A stretch of DNA of 64,000 nt from JBBROS01 sp965260995 (GCA_965260995.1 CBDHCD010000003.1:62001-126000), one strand, 5' to 3'; shown: positions 30,701-39,931, numbered from the stretch's first letter. The notes: generated by a model not told the origin, from the sequence alone. Numbers and translations: made by a program.

Positions 30701-31852
30701 GTGGCGACGAAGGCTCTGACCAGGGACGTGCCGCGACCGACGCCCGAGGCGGCCCCGGGCGGCGCGCCCGAATTGTGCGTCGTGGTGCCGGTGCTGAACG
30801 AGCGCGACAACGTCGCCGCCGTGGTCGACAAGCTGCGCGAGACGCTGCGCGGCATCGAGTGGGAGGTGGTGTTCGTCGACGACGACTCGACCGACGGCAC
30901 CCGCGACGTGATCGCCGCCATCGGCCAGGCGGACCGCCGGGTGCGCCTGTTGCACCGCGTTGGCCGCAGCGGCCTCGCCTCGGCCTTCGTCGAGGGCGTG
31001 GAGTGCAGCCTCGCCCCCTTCGTCGCCGCCATGGACGGCGACCTGCAGCACGACGAGACGCTACTGCCCAAGATGCTGGCCGTGCTCCGGGCCGAGCCGG
31101 TCGACATCGTCGTCGGCAGCCGCTACGTGCCCGGCGGCGACCTCGGCGAATGGAGCCGCGAGCGCGCCAGCATGTCCGGCCTCGCGACCCGGCTCAGTCG
31201 CGTCGTGCTGCGCGCCGAGGTCGCCGACCCGATGAGCGGCTTCTTCATGCTGCCGCGGCGCGTCTACGAGCAGGCGGCGCGCCGGCTCTCGGCCATCGGC
31301 TTCAAGATCCTGCTCGACCTGCTGGCCTCGCTGCCGGAGCCGCCGCGGGTGCGTGAGCTGCCCTACCGCTTCCGCCCGCGCGTCGCCGGCGGCAGCAAGC
31401 TCGATGCCGGCGTGCTGCTCGACTTCCTGCTGCTGCTCGCCGACAAGCTGGTGGGCGGCTGGGTGCCGGTCCGCTTCATCATGTTCGCCGTGGTCGGCAC
31501 GGTCGGCCTCGTCGGCCACCTGGCCGTGCTGATGCTGGCGCTGAAGGCGTTCCGGCTCGACTTCCAGGCCGCCCAACTGCTCGCGACCGCCTGCGCCATC
31601 GCCGGCAACTTCGTCATCAACAACTCCTTCACCTTCCGCGACCGCCGCCTGCGCGGCCCGCGCTTCGTCCGTGGCCTCCTGGTGTTCGCGCTGGCTTGCG
31701 GTGTCGGCGCCGCCGCCAACCTCAACATCGCCTTCCTCCTACTCAGCGCCGACCACCAGCGCTGGTGGGTCGCGGGCCTGGCCGGCGCGGCGATGAGCCT
31801 CGTTTGGAACTACGCCGTCGGCTCCACCCTCACCTGGCGCAGGCGTGGCTGA
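30701..31852 (+). CDS. GT2 glycosyltransferase fused to a GtrA-like membrane domain
   Basis: The N-terminal GT2 domain (about 20-240) resembles dolichol/polyprenol-phosphate mannosyl- or glucosyltransferases: CVVVPVLNERDNV, VFVDDDSTDGT, AAMDGDLQHDE, VVGSRYVPGGDLGEWSRERA and SGFFMLPR. It should make a lipid-linked monosaccharide. The C-terminal part (about 260-380) has four helices with NFVINNSFTFRDRR, a GtrA/DPMS-associated domain that helps flip the lipid sugar. I use GTG 30701, which has a GGGGGGA site; ATG 30680 is possible. The gene overlaps by 8 bases with the next, a polytopic protein that could be the acceptor-side transferase. Confidence 0.87.
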   Translation: MATKALTRDVPRPTPEAAPGGAPELCVVVPVLNERDNVAAVVDKLRETLRGIEWEVVFVDDDSTDGTRDVIAAIGQADRRVRLLHRVGRSGLASAFVEGVECSLAPFVAAMDGDLQHDETLLPKMLAVLRAEPVDIVVGSRYVPGGDLGEWSRERASMSGLATRLSRVVLRAEVADPMSGFFMLPRRVYEQAARRLSAIGFKILLDLLASLPEPPRVRELPYRFRPRVAGGSKLDAGVLLDFLLLLADKLVGGWVPVRFIMFAVVGTVGLVGHLAVLMLALKAFRLDFQAAQLLATACAIAGNFVINNSFTFRDRRLRGPRFVRGLLVFALACGVGAAANLNIAFLLLSADHQRWWVAGLAGAAMSLVWNYAVGSTLTWRRRG

Positions 31853-33464
31853 GACGGCCGCCGCCGGCCGGGCCGGGTTCGCGGCCCCTCAGGCCGGGCG
31901 CGGCGCGACGGATCTCCTGCATCGCCGCCCTGTCGTCGCCGTCGCCGCCGCCCTGGCCGCCGTCCTCGCGGTCCTGCCCATCCTCTCGGCGCGCTACCTG
32001 CCGCTGCTCGACGTTCACGGCCACGAGTCCCGCGTGGTCGCGCTGCGCGCCATCCTGCTGGGCGGCGGCTCCCCGTTCTACGGTCTCGACAGCCTGCTGC
32101 TGCCCAACATCGGGTTCGACCTGGTCGGCGTGGCCCTGGCCGGCTGGCTGAGCCCGGAGATGACGGGCCGGGTGTTCGTGGCCGCCACCACCCTGCTGAC
32201 GCTTTCGGGCGTGCTGGCGCTGAATCGGGTCGCCGTCGGCCGCTGGAGCGCGGCGCCGCTGGTCGCTGGCCTGCTGCTCTACAACCTGTTCACCCTGCTC
32301 GGCTTCCTCGGCTACGGCCTCGGCATCGCCCTGCTGTTCTGGGCGCTGGCCGCCCGGCTGCTGCTGATGCGTGCGGCGCCGGCGGCGCAGTTCGCCGCCG
32401 GCGGCGCGATGGCGGCCGGGCTGCTGCTCTGCCATCTCAGCGCCTTCGCGGTCTACGCCGTCATGCTGGCCAGCATCGGGCTCGACAGGCTGCTCCGCGC
32501 CCGCGGCCCGTGGCGCGCCCGGTCGCCTGTCTTGCTGCGTGTCGTGCTGTTGGGGGCGGAGACGCTCCCGGCCCTCGCCCTGTTCGCGCTGATGTCCACC
32601 GGCGGCGAAGGCCGGATGCACTACGACCTGCCCTACCTGCAGACCAAGCTGTTCAGCGGCCTGAAATCGCTGACCAGCGGCGGCATGGCCGCCGATCTCG
32701 CCTTCGCGGTCGGTGCCGTGGCGGCCCTGGCGCTGCTCGCCTCTTGCCGCCGCGTGCGGATCGCCCGCGCCTTCGTGCCCGGCCTCCTGGTGCTGACGGC
32801 GCTTTACTTCGCCGTCCCCGCCCACCTCAGCGGCGGCTCCTACGTCGATTCGCGCATCCCCGTCGTCGCCGCCCTGCTGGCCGCGGCCGCGCTCGACGTC
32901 GAGCTGAGGGCCGGGCGGGCGACCCTCGCCTTGCTCTGCGTCGTGGCCGGCGCTTACGCGACGAAGCAGGTCGCCTTGGCCGTGCTGTGGCATGAGGAGA
33001 GCCAGGTCCTGTCCGGCATCGCCGCCCTGTTCGACGGCCTGCCGCCCGGCGCGGTGATCGTCCAGGCGGAATGCGTGCCGGACGCGGGCGACGTGCGCGC
33101 CGTCTACGCCAGCCGCCAGCCGCCGCTCACCCACGTCGCCGCCTTCGCCGCCTTCACCGGCGAGCGGTTCGCCGCCGCGACCTGGACCCTGAAAGGCCAG
33201 CAGCCGGTCCGCACCCTGCCGGCCTACCTGCCGTACAAGGCGGTGCAGGACGCGGTCGGCCCCAGCGTCTGCGACCCTGCCGGCTACCGCGCCTTGCTGA
33301 ACCGGCTCCGCGCCGCCGCCGCCGGGCAGGCCGTCGCCGGCCACGCCGTGCCCCCGCTCTACGTGCTGCTGCTGCGGCCGCCCGAGGCCGGAACCCTGGG
33401 CGGCGCGGCCCGGCTGGTGGCGCAGACGCCCGAGCTGGAACTCTACCGGGCGTCCCCGGAGTAG
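31845..33464 (+). CDS. Polytopic membrane protein, possible GT-C-type glycosyltransferase
   Basis: This 539-residue protein has about ten hydrophobic segments up to residue 370 and then a soluble C-terminal domain (about 375-539). There is no strong family match by eye. The first extracytoplasmic loop contains LPLLDVHGHESRVVALRA, where acidic/His residues sit as in GT-C enzymes that use polyprenyl-phosphate sugars. The overlap with the upstream GT2-GtrA gene, which would make such a donor, supports a glycosyl transfer role, but this is inference. The stop lies one base from the end of the convergent Rieske gene. Confidence 0.75.
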   Translation: MAETAAAGRAGFAAPQAGRGATDLLHRRPVVAVAAALAAVLAVLPILSARYLPLLDVHGHESRVVALRAILLGGGSPFYGLDSLLLPNIGFDLVGVALAGWLSPEMTGRVFVAATTLLTLSGVLALNRVAVGRWSAAPLVAGLLLYNLFTLLGFLGYGLGIALLFWALAARLLLMRAAPAAQFAAGGAMAAGLLLCHLSAFAVYAVMLASIGLDRLLRARGPWRARSPVLLRVVLLGAETLPALALFALMSTGGEGRMHYDLPYLQTKLFSGLKSLTSGGMAADLAFAVGAVAALALLASCRRVRIARAFVPGLLVLTALYFAVPAHLSGGSYVDSRIPVVAALLAAAALDVELRAGRATLALLCVVAGAYATKQVALAVLWHEESQVLSGIAALFDGLPPGAVIVQAECVPDAGDVRAVYASRQPPLTHVAAFAAFTGERFAAATWTLKGQQPVRTLPAYLPYKAVQDAVGPSVCDPAGYRALLNRLRAAAAGQAVAGHAVPPLYVLLLRPPEAGTLGGAARLVAQTPELELYRASPE

Positions 33465-33465
33465 C

Positions 33466-34506
33466 TCAGCTCCGCCAGCGCAGCGTTTGCGGCCGCAGCG
33501 GGTTGACGAACGGCCGGGCCTCGGCGGCGCTGGCCAGGAACTCCTTCTTCAGGCGCAGGTACCAGCGGATCTGGGTGTCGGGGTCGCCGACGAACAGTTG
33601 CGGCGGCAAGGCGGGGTTGCTGGCCATGCGCGCCGCCACGTCGCGGTCCTGGCCGAGGAAGTCGCGCATCAGCCAGGACGCGAGCGGCTTCAGCGGTTCG
33701 AGCCAGGGCAGGGTCCAGTAAACGCAGGAATGCACGTCCGTCTCGGCCGGGCCGACCGGGGTGACGGCGGTGAGCACGCAGGCGGCGTGGCGGCGGCCCT
33801 GGATGTACTCGCTGCGGATGCCCGGCAACTGGATGCGGATCTCGCTATGGACGTCGCCGCCGAGCAGCTTGTAAGGGAGGCCGCCGCCGCGGACCGGATG
33901 CCGGGCCATGCGGAAGCCGAGGCCGTCCGGCTCGAAGGTCTTTTCTTTGAGGCGGAGGTTGTCGGACCCGTTCGACTTCCACCAGCGTGAGGTGTGGACG
34001 AAGGCGGGATGGGCCGGATCGACGAAGCTGGCAGCGGCGATGTCCACGTCGCAGGGGAAGCGCATGACGGTGGCGATCTTGGGTGCCGCGTCACCGAGGC
34101 CGGGCACGACGGGCGGCTCGGGCAACGGGTCGGGCAGCGGCCCGGGGGCGGGCATGAACACCCAGACGTTGCCCTGGACCTCGCGGCACGGGTATGGCCG
34201 CAGGCCGAAGCGGCCGGGGTCGACGCCGGCGTCGGGGTCGAGGGCAGGGATGTGGGCGCAGCGGCCGTCGGCGCTGTCGAACGCCCAGCCGTGGAAGCAG
34301 CAGTGCAGGCGCTCGCCGTCGAACCGGCCGTAGCGCATCGGCATGCCGCGGTGCGGGCACACGTCGGCGTAGGCGAACACCGCGCCGTCGGCCCGGCGTC
34401 CGAGCAGCACCGCGTCGCCCAGCAGCGTGACCGGCAGGGTGCGGCCGCGCGCGAGCTGCCCGCCGGCGCGGGCGAGATACCAGAGACCCCGGAGCATTGC
34501 GTCCAT
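33466..34506 (-). CDS. Rieske-type aromatic ring-hydroxylating oxygenase, alpha-subunit-like
   Basis: This 346-residue protein has an N-terminal Rieske domain with ligands C50, H52, C69 and H72 (CPHRG and CCFHGW) and a C-terminal catalytic domain of the PobA/vanillate-demethylase type. The mononuclear iron site is expected around DPAHPAFVHTSRWW (about 163-176). Such oxygenases need an external reductase, and none is nearby. An alternative start at residue 4 (34497) is equally possible. It is divergent from marR over 142 bases, so the MarR protein may control it too. Confidence 0.88.
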   Translation of the reverse strand: MDAMLRGLWYLARAGGQLARGRTLPVTLLGDAVLLGRRADGAVFAYADVCPHRGMPMRYGRFDGERLHCCFHGWAFDSADGRCAHIPALDPDAGVDPGRFGLRPYPCREVQGNVWVFMPAPGPLPDPLPEPPVVPGLGDAAPKIATVMRFPCDVDIAAASFVDPAHPAFVHTSRWWKSNGSDNLRLKEKTFEPDGLGFRMARHPVRGGGLPYKLLGGDVHSEIRIQLPGIRSEYIQGRRHAACVLTAVTPVGPAETDVHSCVYWTLPWLEPLKPLASWLMRDFLGQDRDVAARMASNPALPPQLFVGDPDTQIRWYLRLKKEFLASAAEARPFVNPLRPQTLRWRS

Positions 34507-34648
34507 TCACCGCAGATAGCGGCGAAGGCCGAGGTCCGGCAAGGGCGGGCGGCGGCAATCGGGACGCGATGGCCTGCTCGGCGACGGACTGGTTAACAAC
34601 GCCCCTGACCATATTGCCAGACATCGTAACGCCGCTTACTTTCTCCGC

Positions 34649-35125
34649 ATGATGCACGAGCCTGACCTGCTGATCCTGCTCAACGACGTCGGCCGCATGT
34701 TGCGCACCGAGGCGGACCGCAGGGCGCGGGCGCACGGCATGACGCGGGCGCAATGGGTGATGCTGAGCCGGCTCAACCGCCAGCCCGGCCTGTCGCAGAA
34801 GGAGTTGGCGGAGTTGCTGGAGGTCGAGCCGATCACCGTCGCCCGCCTGGTCGACCGGCTGGAAGGCCGTGGCCTGCTGGAACGCCGGGCCGATCCCGCG
34901 GACCGGCGCATCTGGCGTCTGCACCTGCTGCCGGCGGCGCAGCCCGTGCTCGATGAGCTGGCCGGCCAGCGCGACGAGCTGATCGCCCTGTTGACCGCCC
35001 CGCTCGACCCCGGGTCGGCGGAGGTGGTGGCCGAGGCCCTGCTGCGGATGCGCGGCACGCTGTCCCGCCGGCCCGAGGCAAGCCCGCCGGAACCCGACCA
35101 ATGCCAGATGGAAGGCGCTGCCTGA
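34649..35125 (+). CDS. MarR-family transcriptional regulator
   Basis: This 158-residue winged-helix repressor has recognition region LSQKELAELLEVEPITVARLVDRLEGRGLLERR and wing DPADRRIWRLHL, as in MarR/SlyA. It probably senses phenolic or lipophilic compounds and represses the efflux genes that follow. The next gene starts in its stop (TGATG), so the three genes form one operon, marR-emrA-emrB. Palindromic GTTAAC lies in the upstream gap near 34592, but I cannot name an operator with confidence. Confidence 0.92.
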   Translation: MMHEPDLLILLNDVGRMLRTEADRRARAHGMTRAQWVMLSRLNRQPGLSQKELAELLEVEPITVARLVDRLEGRGLLERRADPADRRIWRLHLLPAAQPVLDELAGQRDELIALLTAPLDPGSAEVVAEALLRMRGTLSRRPEASPPEPDQCQMEGAA

Positions 35126-36237
35126 TGTCGCAAGCCGTCGTCTCGACCCGCGGCGCGCCGCCCGCCCCCGCTTCCGCCCCCGCCCTGCCCGCCGCTGCCG
35201 CCGCCCGCCCGCGGCGCAAGGCGCTGCGCCCCGTCCTGATGCTGGGCGGCGTCGCCGCCGTCGCCGCGGGGGCGCTCTATTACTGGATCAACGGCGGCCA
35301 GGTGGTCTCGATCGACAACGCCTACGTGCGCGCCGACAAGCTCGCCGTCGCGACCGACGTGGCCGGCATCGTGGCCGCGGTGCCGGTCCGCGAGGGCCAG
35401 GCCGTGCGTCAGGGCGACGTGCTGTTCCGCCTGGACGAGCGCCGCTTCCGCATCGCGCTCAACGCCGCCGAGGCCAACCTGGCGCAGACCCGCCTGCAGC
35501 TCGAAGCCGCCCAGCGCGACTACCAGCGCATGTTGAGCGACGTTGCGGCCAAGCAGGCGCAGGTCGGCATGGACCGGGCGCGCTTCGACCGCGCCCACGG
35601 CCTGGTCGGCCGCGGCGACGTGTCGCGGCAGACCTACGACGACGCCCGCTTCCAGCTCCTGGCCGACGAGCAAGGACTCGAATCCGCCAAGGGCGCGGCC
35701 GAGGTCCAGCTCGCCCGCCTCGGCGGCGACGCCGCGACCGACGTCACGACGCTGCCGGCCTACGCCGAGGCGGCGGCGCAGGTGGCCGAGGCCGGGCGGC
35801 AGCTCGACCACGCCGTGGTGCGCGCGCCGATGGCCGGCGTCGTCACCGGCGTGTCCGGCTTGCGGCCCGGCGCTTACCTCGCCGCCGGGGCCGCCGCCTT
35901 CGGCCTCGTGTCGAGCGAGACGGTCTGGGTCGAAGCCAACCCCAAGGAGACCGAGCTGACCTGGGTGCGGGCCGGCAACCCGGTGAGCGTGACCATCGAC
36001 ACCTACCCGGGCCGCGCCTGGCCCGGCACGGTGGACAGCATCGCGCCGGCCAGCGGCAGCGAGTTCTCGATCCTGCCGGCCCAGAACAGCTCGGGCAATT
36101 GGGTCAAGGTCGTGCAGCGCATCCCGCTGCGCATCCAGGTGCGGCGCGAGCCCGGCGACCCGCCGTTGCGCGCCGGCATGAGCGTCGTGGCCGACATCGA
36201 CACCGGCCACGCCCGCCATTGGTCCGACCTGTTCTGA
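35125..36237 (+). CDS. HlyD-family membrane fusion protein (EmrA-like)
   Basis: This is the periplasmic adaptor of a three-part drug efflux pump, 370 residues long. A membrane anchor lies at about 36-54 (VLMLGGVAAVAAGALYYW). The split lipoyl domain (ATDVAGIVAAVPVREGQAVRQGDVLFRLD and later VVRAPMAGVVTGVSGLRPGAYL) flanks a coiled-coil hairpin, and a beta-barrel follows. The Ala/Pro-rich N-terminus is cytoplasmic. It overlaps marR by one base and precedes the MFS gene by four bases. The partner outer-membrane TolC protein is not in the window. Confidence 0.92.
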   Translation: MSQAVVSTRGAPPAPASAPALPAAAAARPRRKALRPVLMLGGVAAVAAGALYYWINGGQVVSIDNAYVRADKLAVATDVAGIVAAVPVREGQAVRQGDVLFRLDERRFRIALNAAEANLAQTRLQLEAAQRDYQRMLSDVAAKQAQVGMDRARFDRAHGLVGRGDVSRQTYDDARFQLLADEQGLESAKGAAEVQLARLGGDAATDVTTLPAYAEAAAQVAEAGRQLDHAVVRAPMAGVVTGVSGLRPGAYLAAGAAAFGLVSSETVWVEANPKETELTWVRAGNPVSVTIDTYPGRAWPGTVDSIAPASGSEFSILPAQNSSGNWVKVVQRIPLRIQVRREPGDPPLRAGMSVVADIDTGHARHWSDLF

Positions 36238-36241
36238 CGCC

Positions 36242-37792
36242 GTGGCCGCCGCCGCCCCGATGGTCCGGTCCAGGGCTGAAAAGACGCCGAACCGCGGCCT
36301 GATCACCGCCTGCGCCATGATCGCCACCCTGATGCAGGCGCTGGACAGCACCATCGCCAACGTCGCCCTGCCTTACATGCAGGGCAGCCTGTCGGCGACC
36401 AGCGACCAGATCACCTGGGTGCTGACCAGCTACATCGTCGCCGCGGCGATCATGACCGCCCCGGTCGGCTGGCTCTCGGCCCGCTTCGGGCGCAAGGCCC
36501 TGTTCATCGCCTGCCTGGTCGGCTTCACCGCCGCCTCCATGCTCTGCGGCGTCGCGCAGTCCTTGGCGCAGATGGTGGCGTTCCGGGTGCTGCAAGGCGT
36601 GTTCGGGGCGGCGCTGGTGCCCTTGAGCCAGGCGACGATGCTCGACATCTACCCGCCCGAGCAGCGCGGCTCGGCCATGGCGCTGTGGGGCGTGGGCGTC
36701 ATGATCGGCCCCATCCTCGGCCCGACCCTGGGCGGCTACCTCACCGACCTCTACGACTGGCGCTGGGTGTTCTACGTCAACTTGCCGTTCGGCATCCTGG
36801 CCACCGTCGGCATGGTGCTGTTCCTGCCCCGCGGCGAGGCCCGCGCCGGGCTGCGCTTCGACGTGCTCGGCTTCGGCGTGCTGGCGATGGGCGTCGGCGC
36901 GCTGCAACTGATGCTGGACCGCGGCCAGGACCAGGACTGGTTCGGCTCGCGCGAGATCATCGTGGAGGCCGTGCTGGCCGGCTTGGGGCTCTACCTGTTC
37001 GTGGTCCACGTGCTGACGGCGGACAAGCCGTTCCTGTCGCCGCGCCTGTTCCGCGACCGCAACCTGTCCGCGAGCCTCGCCGTCATGTTCGCCGTCGGCA
37101 TGGTGCTGCTCGCGACCTCGGCCCTGCTCGCCCCCTGGCTGCAGACGCTGGCCGGCTACCCGGTCGCCGCCGCCGGCCTGATCATGGCCCCGCGCGGCCT
37201 GGGCACGATGGCGGCGATGACGCTGTCGGGCCGCCTCGCCAACCGGGTCGACCCGCGGCTGCTGATGGCCCTCGGCATCGCGCTGCTGTCCTACTCGCTA
37301 TGGACCATGACCGCCTGGACGCCCGACGCGTCGCGCACGACCGTCATCGTCAACACCATCATCCAGGGCGCGGGGCTGGGCTTCGTGTTCATCCCGCTGC
37401 AAGTGGTGGCCTTCGCCACCTTGCCGGCCGACCTGCGCACCGACGGCACGGCGCTGCTCAGCCTGCTGCGCAACGTCGGCAGCGCGGTCGGCGTCTCGGC
37501 CTGCTCGGCGCTGATCGCCCGCAACATCCAGGTCGCGCACGCGGACATGGCGGCCGGCCTCACGCCCTTCAACCCGATGCTGCGCGGCGGCGCGATGGGT
37601 GCCCTATCGCCGACGACGCCCCACGGCGCGGCCCTGCTCGATCAGGTGGTCAACCAACAGGCGGCGGTGATCGCCTACCTGGACGACTTCAAGGCGATGC
37701 TGTTCGTCACCGCCCCCGCGGTGCTGCTGCTGCTCGTGATGAAACGCCCGGCGGTGGTCAAGGCGGAGCCGGGCCACGCGGCGATGGACTGA
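36242..37792 (+). CDS. DHA2-family MFS drug exporter (EmrB-like)
   Basis: This 516-residue, 14-helix proton-coupled exporter has the DHA2 signatures: motif D1 LMQALDSTIANVALPYMQG in TM1, motif A GWLSARFGRKALF and motif C GPILGPTLGGYL. It should pump hydrophobic toxic compounds through the EmrA-like adaptor encoded just before. The GTG at 36242 gives a short N-terminal tail before TM1. An internal alternative ATG at 36260 is possible. Expression is presumably under the MarR gene that heads the operon. Confidence 0.93.
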   Translation: MAAAAPMVRSRAEKTPNRGLITACAMIATLMQALDSTIANVALPYMQGSLSATSDQITWVLTSYIVAAAIMTAPVGWLSARFGRKALFIACLVGFTAASMLCGVAQSLAQMVAFRVLQGVFGAALVPLSQATMLDIYPPEQRGSAMALWGVGVMIGPILGPTLGGYLTDLYDWRWVFYVNLPFGILATVGMVLFLPRGEARAGLRFDVLGFGVLAMGVGALQLMLDRGQDQDWFGSREIIVEAVLAGLGLYLFVVHVLTADKPFLSPRLFRDRNLSASLAVMFAVGMVLLATSALLAPWLQTLAGYPVAAAGLIMAPRGLGTMAAMTLSGRLANRVDPRLLMALGIALLSYSLWTMTAWTPDASRTTVIVNTIIQGAGLGFVFIPLQVVAFATLPADLRTDGTALLSLLRNVGSAVGVSACSALIARNIQVAHADMAAGLTPFNPMLRGGAMGALSPTTPHGAALLDQVVNQQAAVIAYLDDFKAMLFVTAPAVLLLLVMKRPAVVKAEPGHAAMD

Positions 37793-37813
37793 ACAGCCGG
37801 CTGGGCGGCGAGC

Positions 37814-38107
37814 TCAGCCCGGTGCGGCCAGGTTCACCTCGAGCAACACGGTGTCGGCCATGAACTCCGCGCTGTGCCAGTCGCCCGGCTTGAGGTTGAG
37901 CGCCGTCCCCGGCTCGAGTGGGATGCTGCCCTGCTCGCATTCCAGCCGCCCCCGGCCCGAGAGCACCAGCAGGAACTGCTCGAAGTCGTGGTGGTGGCGG
38001 GTGGCGACGTGCCCGGCTTTGATCGCCACCCGGCGCATCACGCCGCCCGTGCCCGCCAGCTCGGCGGGAGCCATGCCATCCTGGTCGAGAGGGGCGGCGC
38101 TGATCAT
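37814..38107 (-). CDS. Small cupin-domain protein
   Basis: This 97-residue single cupin has the metal motif HHHDFEQFLLVLSGRGRLE (about 38-56) and the second motif PGDWHSAEF (about 74-82). The His residues suggest Mn, Fe or Zn binding. Single-domain cupins act as dioxygenases, isomerases or sensors. Its ATG overlaps the stop of the hydroperoxide-reductase gene by one base (TGATG), so it is coupled to that gene and may share a role in oxidative stress. Confidence 0.88.
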   Translation of the reverse strand: MISAAPLDQDGMAPAELAGTGGVMRRVAIKAGHVATRHHHDFEQFLLVLSGRGRLECEQGSIPLEPGTALNLKPGDWHSAEFMADTVLLEVNLAAPG

Positions 38108-38535
38108 CAGGCGACCGTCAAGCGGACGGGGATGTTGTTGCGGGTCGCGTTGCTGTACGGGCAGACCTCGTGCGCCTTGTGGACGAGCGTCTCCGCCTCC
38201 TGCTTCGGCACCCCCGGCATCGTCACCTTCAGCTCGATGTCCAGGCCGAAGCCGCCCTCGGAGCGCGGGCCGATCCCCACCTCGGAGTGCACCGTCGCGT
38301 CGCTCGGCACCTGCGTGCCGCCCTTGTCCTGGCTGGCGACGTGCTTCATCGCGCCGAGGAAGCACGCCGCGTAGCCGGCGGCGAACAGTTGCTCGGGATT
38401 GTTGCCGCCGCCCGGCCCGCCCATCTCCTTCGGCACGGCGAGCTTGACGCTCAGCGCGCCGTCGTCGGTGCGGCTCTCGCCGTCGCGGCCCCCGGTGGCG
38501 GTGGCGCCGATGCGGTACTTCACGTCAACGGACAT
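38107..38535 (-). CDS. OsmC/Ohr-family organic hydroperoxide reductase
   Basis: This 142-residue dimeric thiol peroxidase has the two redox cysteines in the contexts GYAACFLGAM (peroxidatic) and VCPYSNATR (resolving), and the GGGNNPEQLFAAGYAAC block of Ohr. It reduces organic hydroperoxides using dihydrolipoamide-type donors. I take the ATG at 38535 because AGGAGA lies at proper spacing; the longer frame is not conserved. No OhrR gene is adjacent; the MarR gene at 34.6 kb is separated from it by other genes. Confidence 0.92.
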   Translation of the reverse strand: MSVDVKYRIGATATGGRDGESRTDDGALSVKLAVPKEMGGPGGGNNPEQLFAAGYAACFLGAMKHVASQDKGGTQVPSDATVHSEVGIGPRSEGGFGLDIELKVTMPGVPKQEAETLVHKAHEVCPYSNATRNNIPVRLTVA

Positions 38536-38650
38536 GCGCGATCTCTCCTGATGCTTGTGCCGAGAGCAGATCGGGGTTTGGCCGGCCCGGCGCAAGGGCA
38601 GGCGCCCTCATCCCTTGCCCCGGCCCTCGTCAACCCCCCCATCGCCTCCC

Positions 38651-39292
38651 TCACCACCGCGCGAGGGGCGGCAGCACCAGGCGCGCGAGCAGGGTCACCG
38701 CGCCGCAACCGACGCAATACCAGATCGCGACGTAGAGCGGGTCGTCGTAGGGGCAGGCGAACACGAACACGAACGCGCCCCAGGCCGCCGCCGCCGCCCC
38801 CGCGCCCAGCGCCGTGCCGCCCAGGTCGGTCGGCGCGCCGCGGCGCATCAGCAACCCGAGCGCCGCCGCCAGGGGCAGCGACAGCAGCGCCATCTGGCCG
38901 GCGCATTCGAGGCCCTCCCGCCACCGCACCCGCGCCGCCAGCGCCGGCCAGCCGTCCCGCGCCGCGTCGAGGCCCCAGCCCGCCAGGAGGCACGCCCCGG
39001 CGAGCGCCGCCACCCAGCGCAGCCCCCGCCGCGGCGAGCGCGCCGGGTCGAGCGACAGCACCGCGACCACCCCGCCCACGGTGGCGATCAGCCCGAGGCT
39101 CGACAGCTTCCACCAGAACGAGGGCCGCCCCATCGCCGCCGGCATATCGTGCCGCATCCCCCCGAACTGGGCGAACAGGCCCAGTTGGACCGCGCCCAAG
39201 GCCAGCAGGACCAGCGCGTCGCGCGTCGCGCGGCGGCGGCGGACGGGCTTGAGCCCGCCGCTCAGCCGGTCGACGAGGCGATCAATCGACAC
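38651..39292 (-). CDS. NrsF/DUF1109-family anti-sigma factor
   Basis: This inner-membrane protein has 213 residues and six predicted helices. The DUF1109 signature CPYDDPLYVAIWYCVGCG near the C-terminus is present. In Caulobacter, NrsF holds sigma-F at the membrane and releases it on chromate or cadmium stress through conserved cysteines; cysteines here fall at about 100, 132 and in the signature. The gene overlaps the sigma factor gene by 11 bases. The short soluble N-terminus (DRLVDRLSGGLKPVRR) is the likely sigma-binding part. Confidence 0.9.
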   Translation of the reverse strand: MSIDRLVDRLSGGLKPVRRRRATRDALVLLALGAVQLGLFAQFGGMRHDMPAAMGRPSFWWKLSSLGLIATVGGVVAVLSLDPARSPRRGLRWVAALAGACLLAGWGLDAARDGWPALAARVRWREGLECAGQMALLSLPLAAALGLLMRRGAPTDLGGTALGAGAAAAAWGAFVFVFACPYDDPLYVAIWYCVGCGAVTLLARLVLPPLARW

Positions 39293-39923
39293 GCGGCCCC
39301 TTCCGCACGAACGCCGCCAGCCGCCCGAGGCCGCGATGGATGTTGACCTTGACCAGCGACGGCGATTGCCCGGTCCGCCGCGCCGCCTCCTCGATGCTGA
39401 GACCGTCCAGCTTCACCAGCCGGATCACGTCCGACTGCGCCGGCTTCAGCGTGCCGAGCAGCGCCTCGAGCGACCGCGCCGCCGACACCCTGTCGCCGTG
39501 GTCGGGCACGGGGATGTCCTCGCTCAGCGCCTCGGCGGGCGCCGCGCGCATGGCGCGCAGCCGGTCGATCCATTTGTGCCGGGCGATGGCGGCCAGCCAC
39601 GGCCCGAACGGCCGCGCCGGGTCGTAGGTGTGGCGCTTCTCGTGGACGGCCATCAGCGTGTCCTGCACGGCGTCGTCCACCAGCCCTGGTGGCAGCCGCC
39701 GCGCGAAGTAGCGGCGCAGCCAGGCCCCGGCCTCGGTCAGCAGGCGGTGATACACGGCCGAGTTGCCGGCCTGCGCCGCCGCCATCCACAGGCTCCAGTC
39801 GGCGTCAGCCATCGGCGCGCGCGCGGGCGTCGGCAGCCGCGCGACGGGCGCGGACGGGTCGCGCGCCGGCCCGCCCGAGGGCGGCGGGGCCGGCGCGTGG
39901 CAGGGCGCTGCGGGCGATGTCAT
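39282..39923 (-). CDS. ECF sigma factor of the SigF type
   Basis: This protein of up to 213 residues has region 2 (DDAVQDTLMAVHEKRHTYDP, PFGPWLAAIARHKWIDRLR) and region 4 (LKPAQSDVIRLVKLDGLSIEEAARRTGQSPSLVKVNIHRGLGRL). Its partner is the anti-sigma factor overlapped downstream. The first 37 residues are Pro/Ala-rich and unlike a sigma factor, so the ATG at 39812 (MADADWSLW) may be the true start. A near-ideal promoter of the same sigma class lies just upstream; if the ATG at 39923 is used, the mRNA would be almost leaderless. Confidence 0.92.
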   Translation of the reverse strand: MTSPAAPCHAPAPPPSGGPARDPSAPVARLPTPARAPMADADWSLWMAAAQAGNSAVYHRLLTEAGAWLRRYFARRLPPGLVDDAVQDTLMAVHEKRHTYDPARPFGPWLAAIARHKWIDRLRAMRAAPAEALSEDIPVPDHGDRVSAARSLEALLGTLKPAQSDVIRLVKLDGLSIEEAARRTGQSPSLVKVNIHRGLGRLAAFVRKGPRVD

Positions 39924-39931
39924 CCGTCGGC

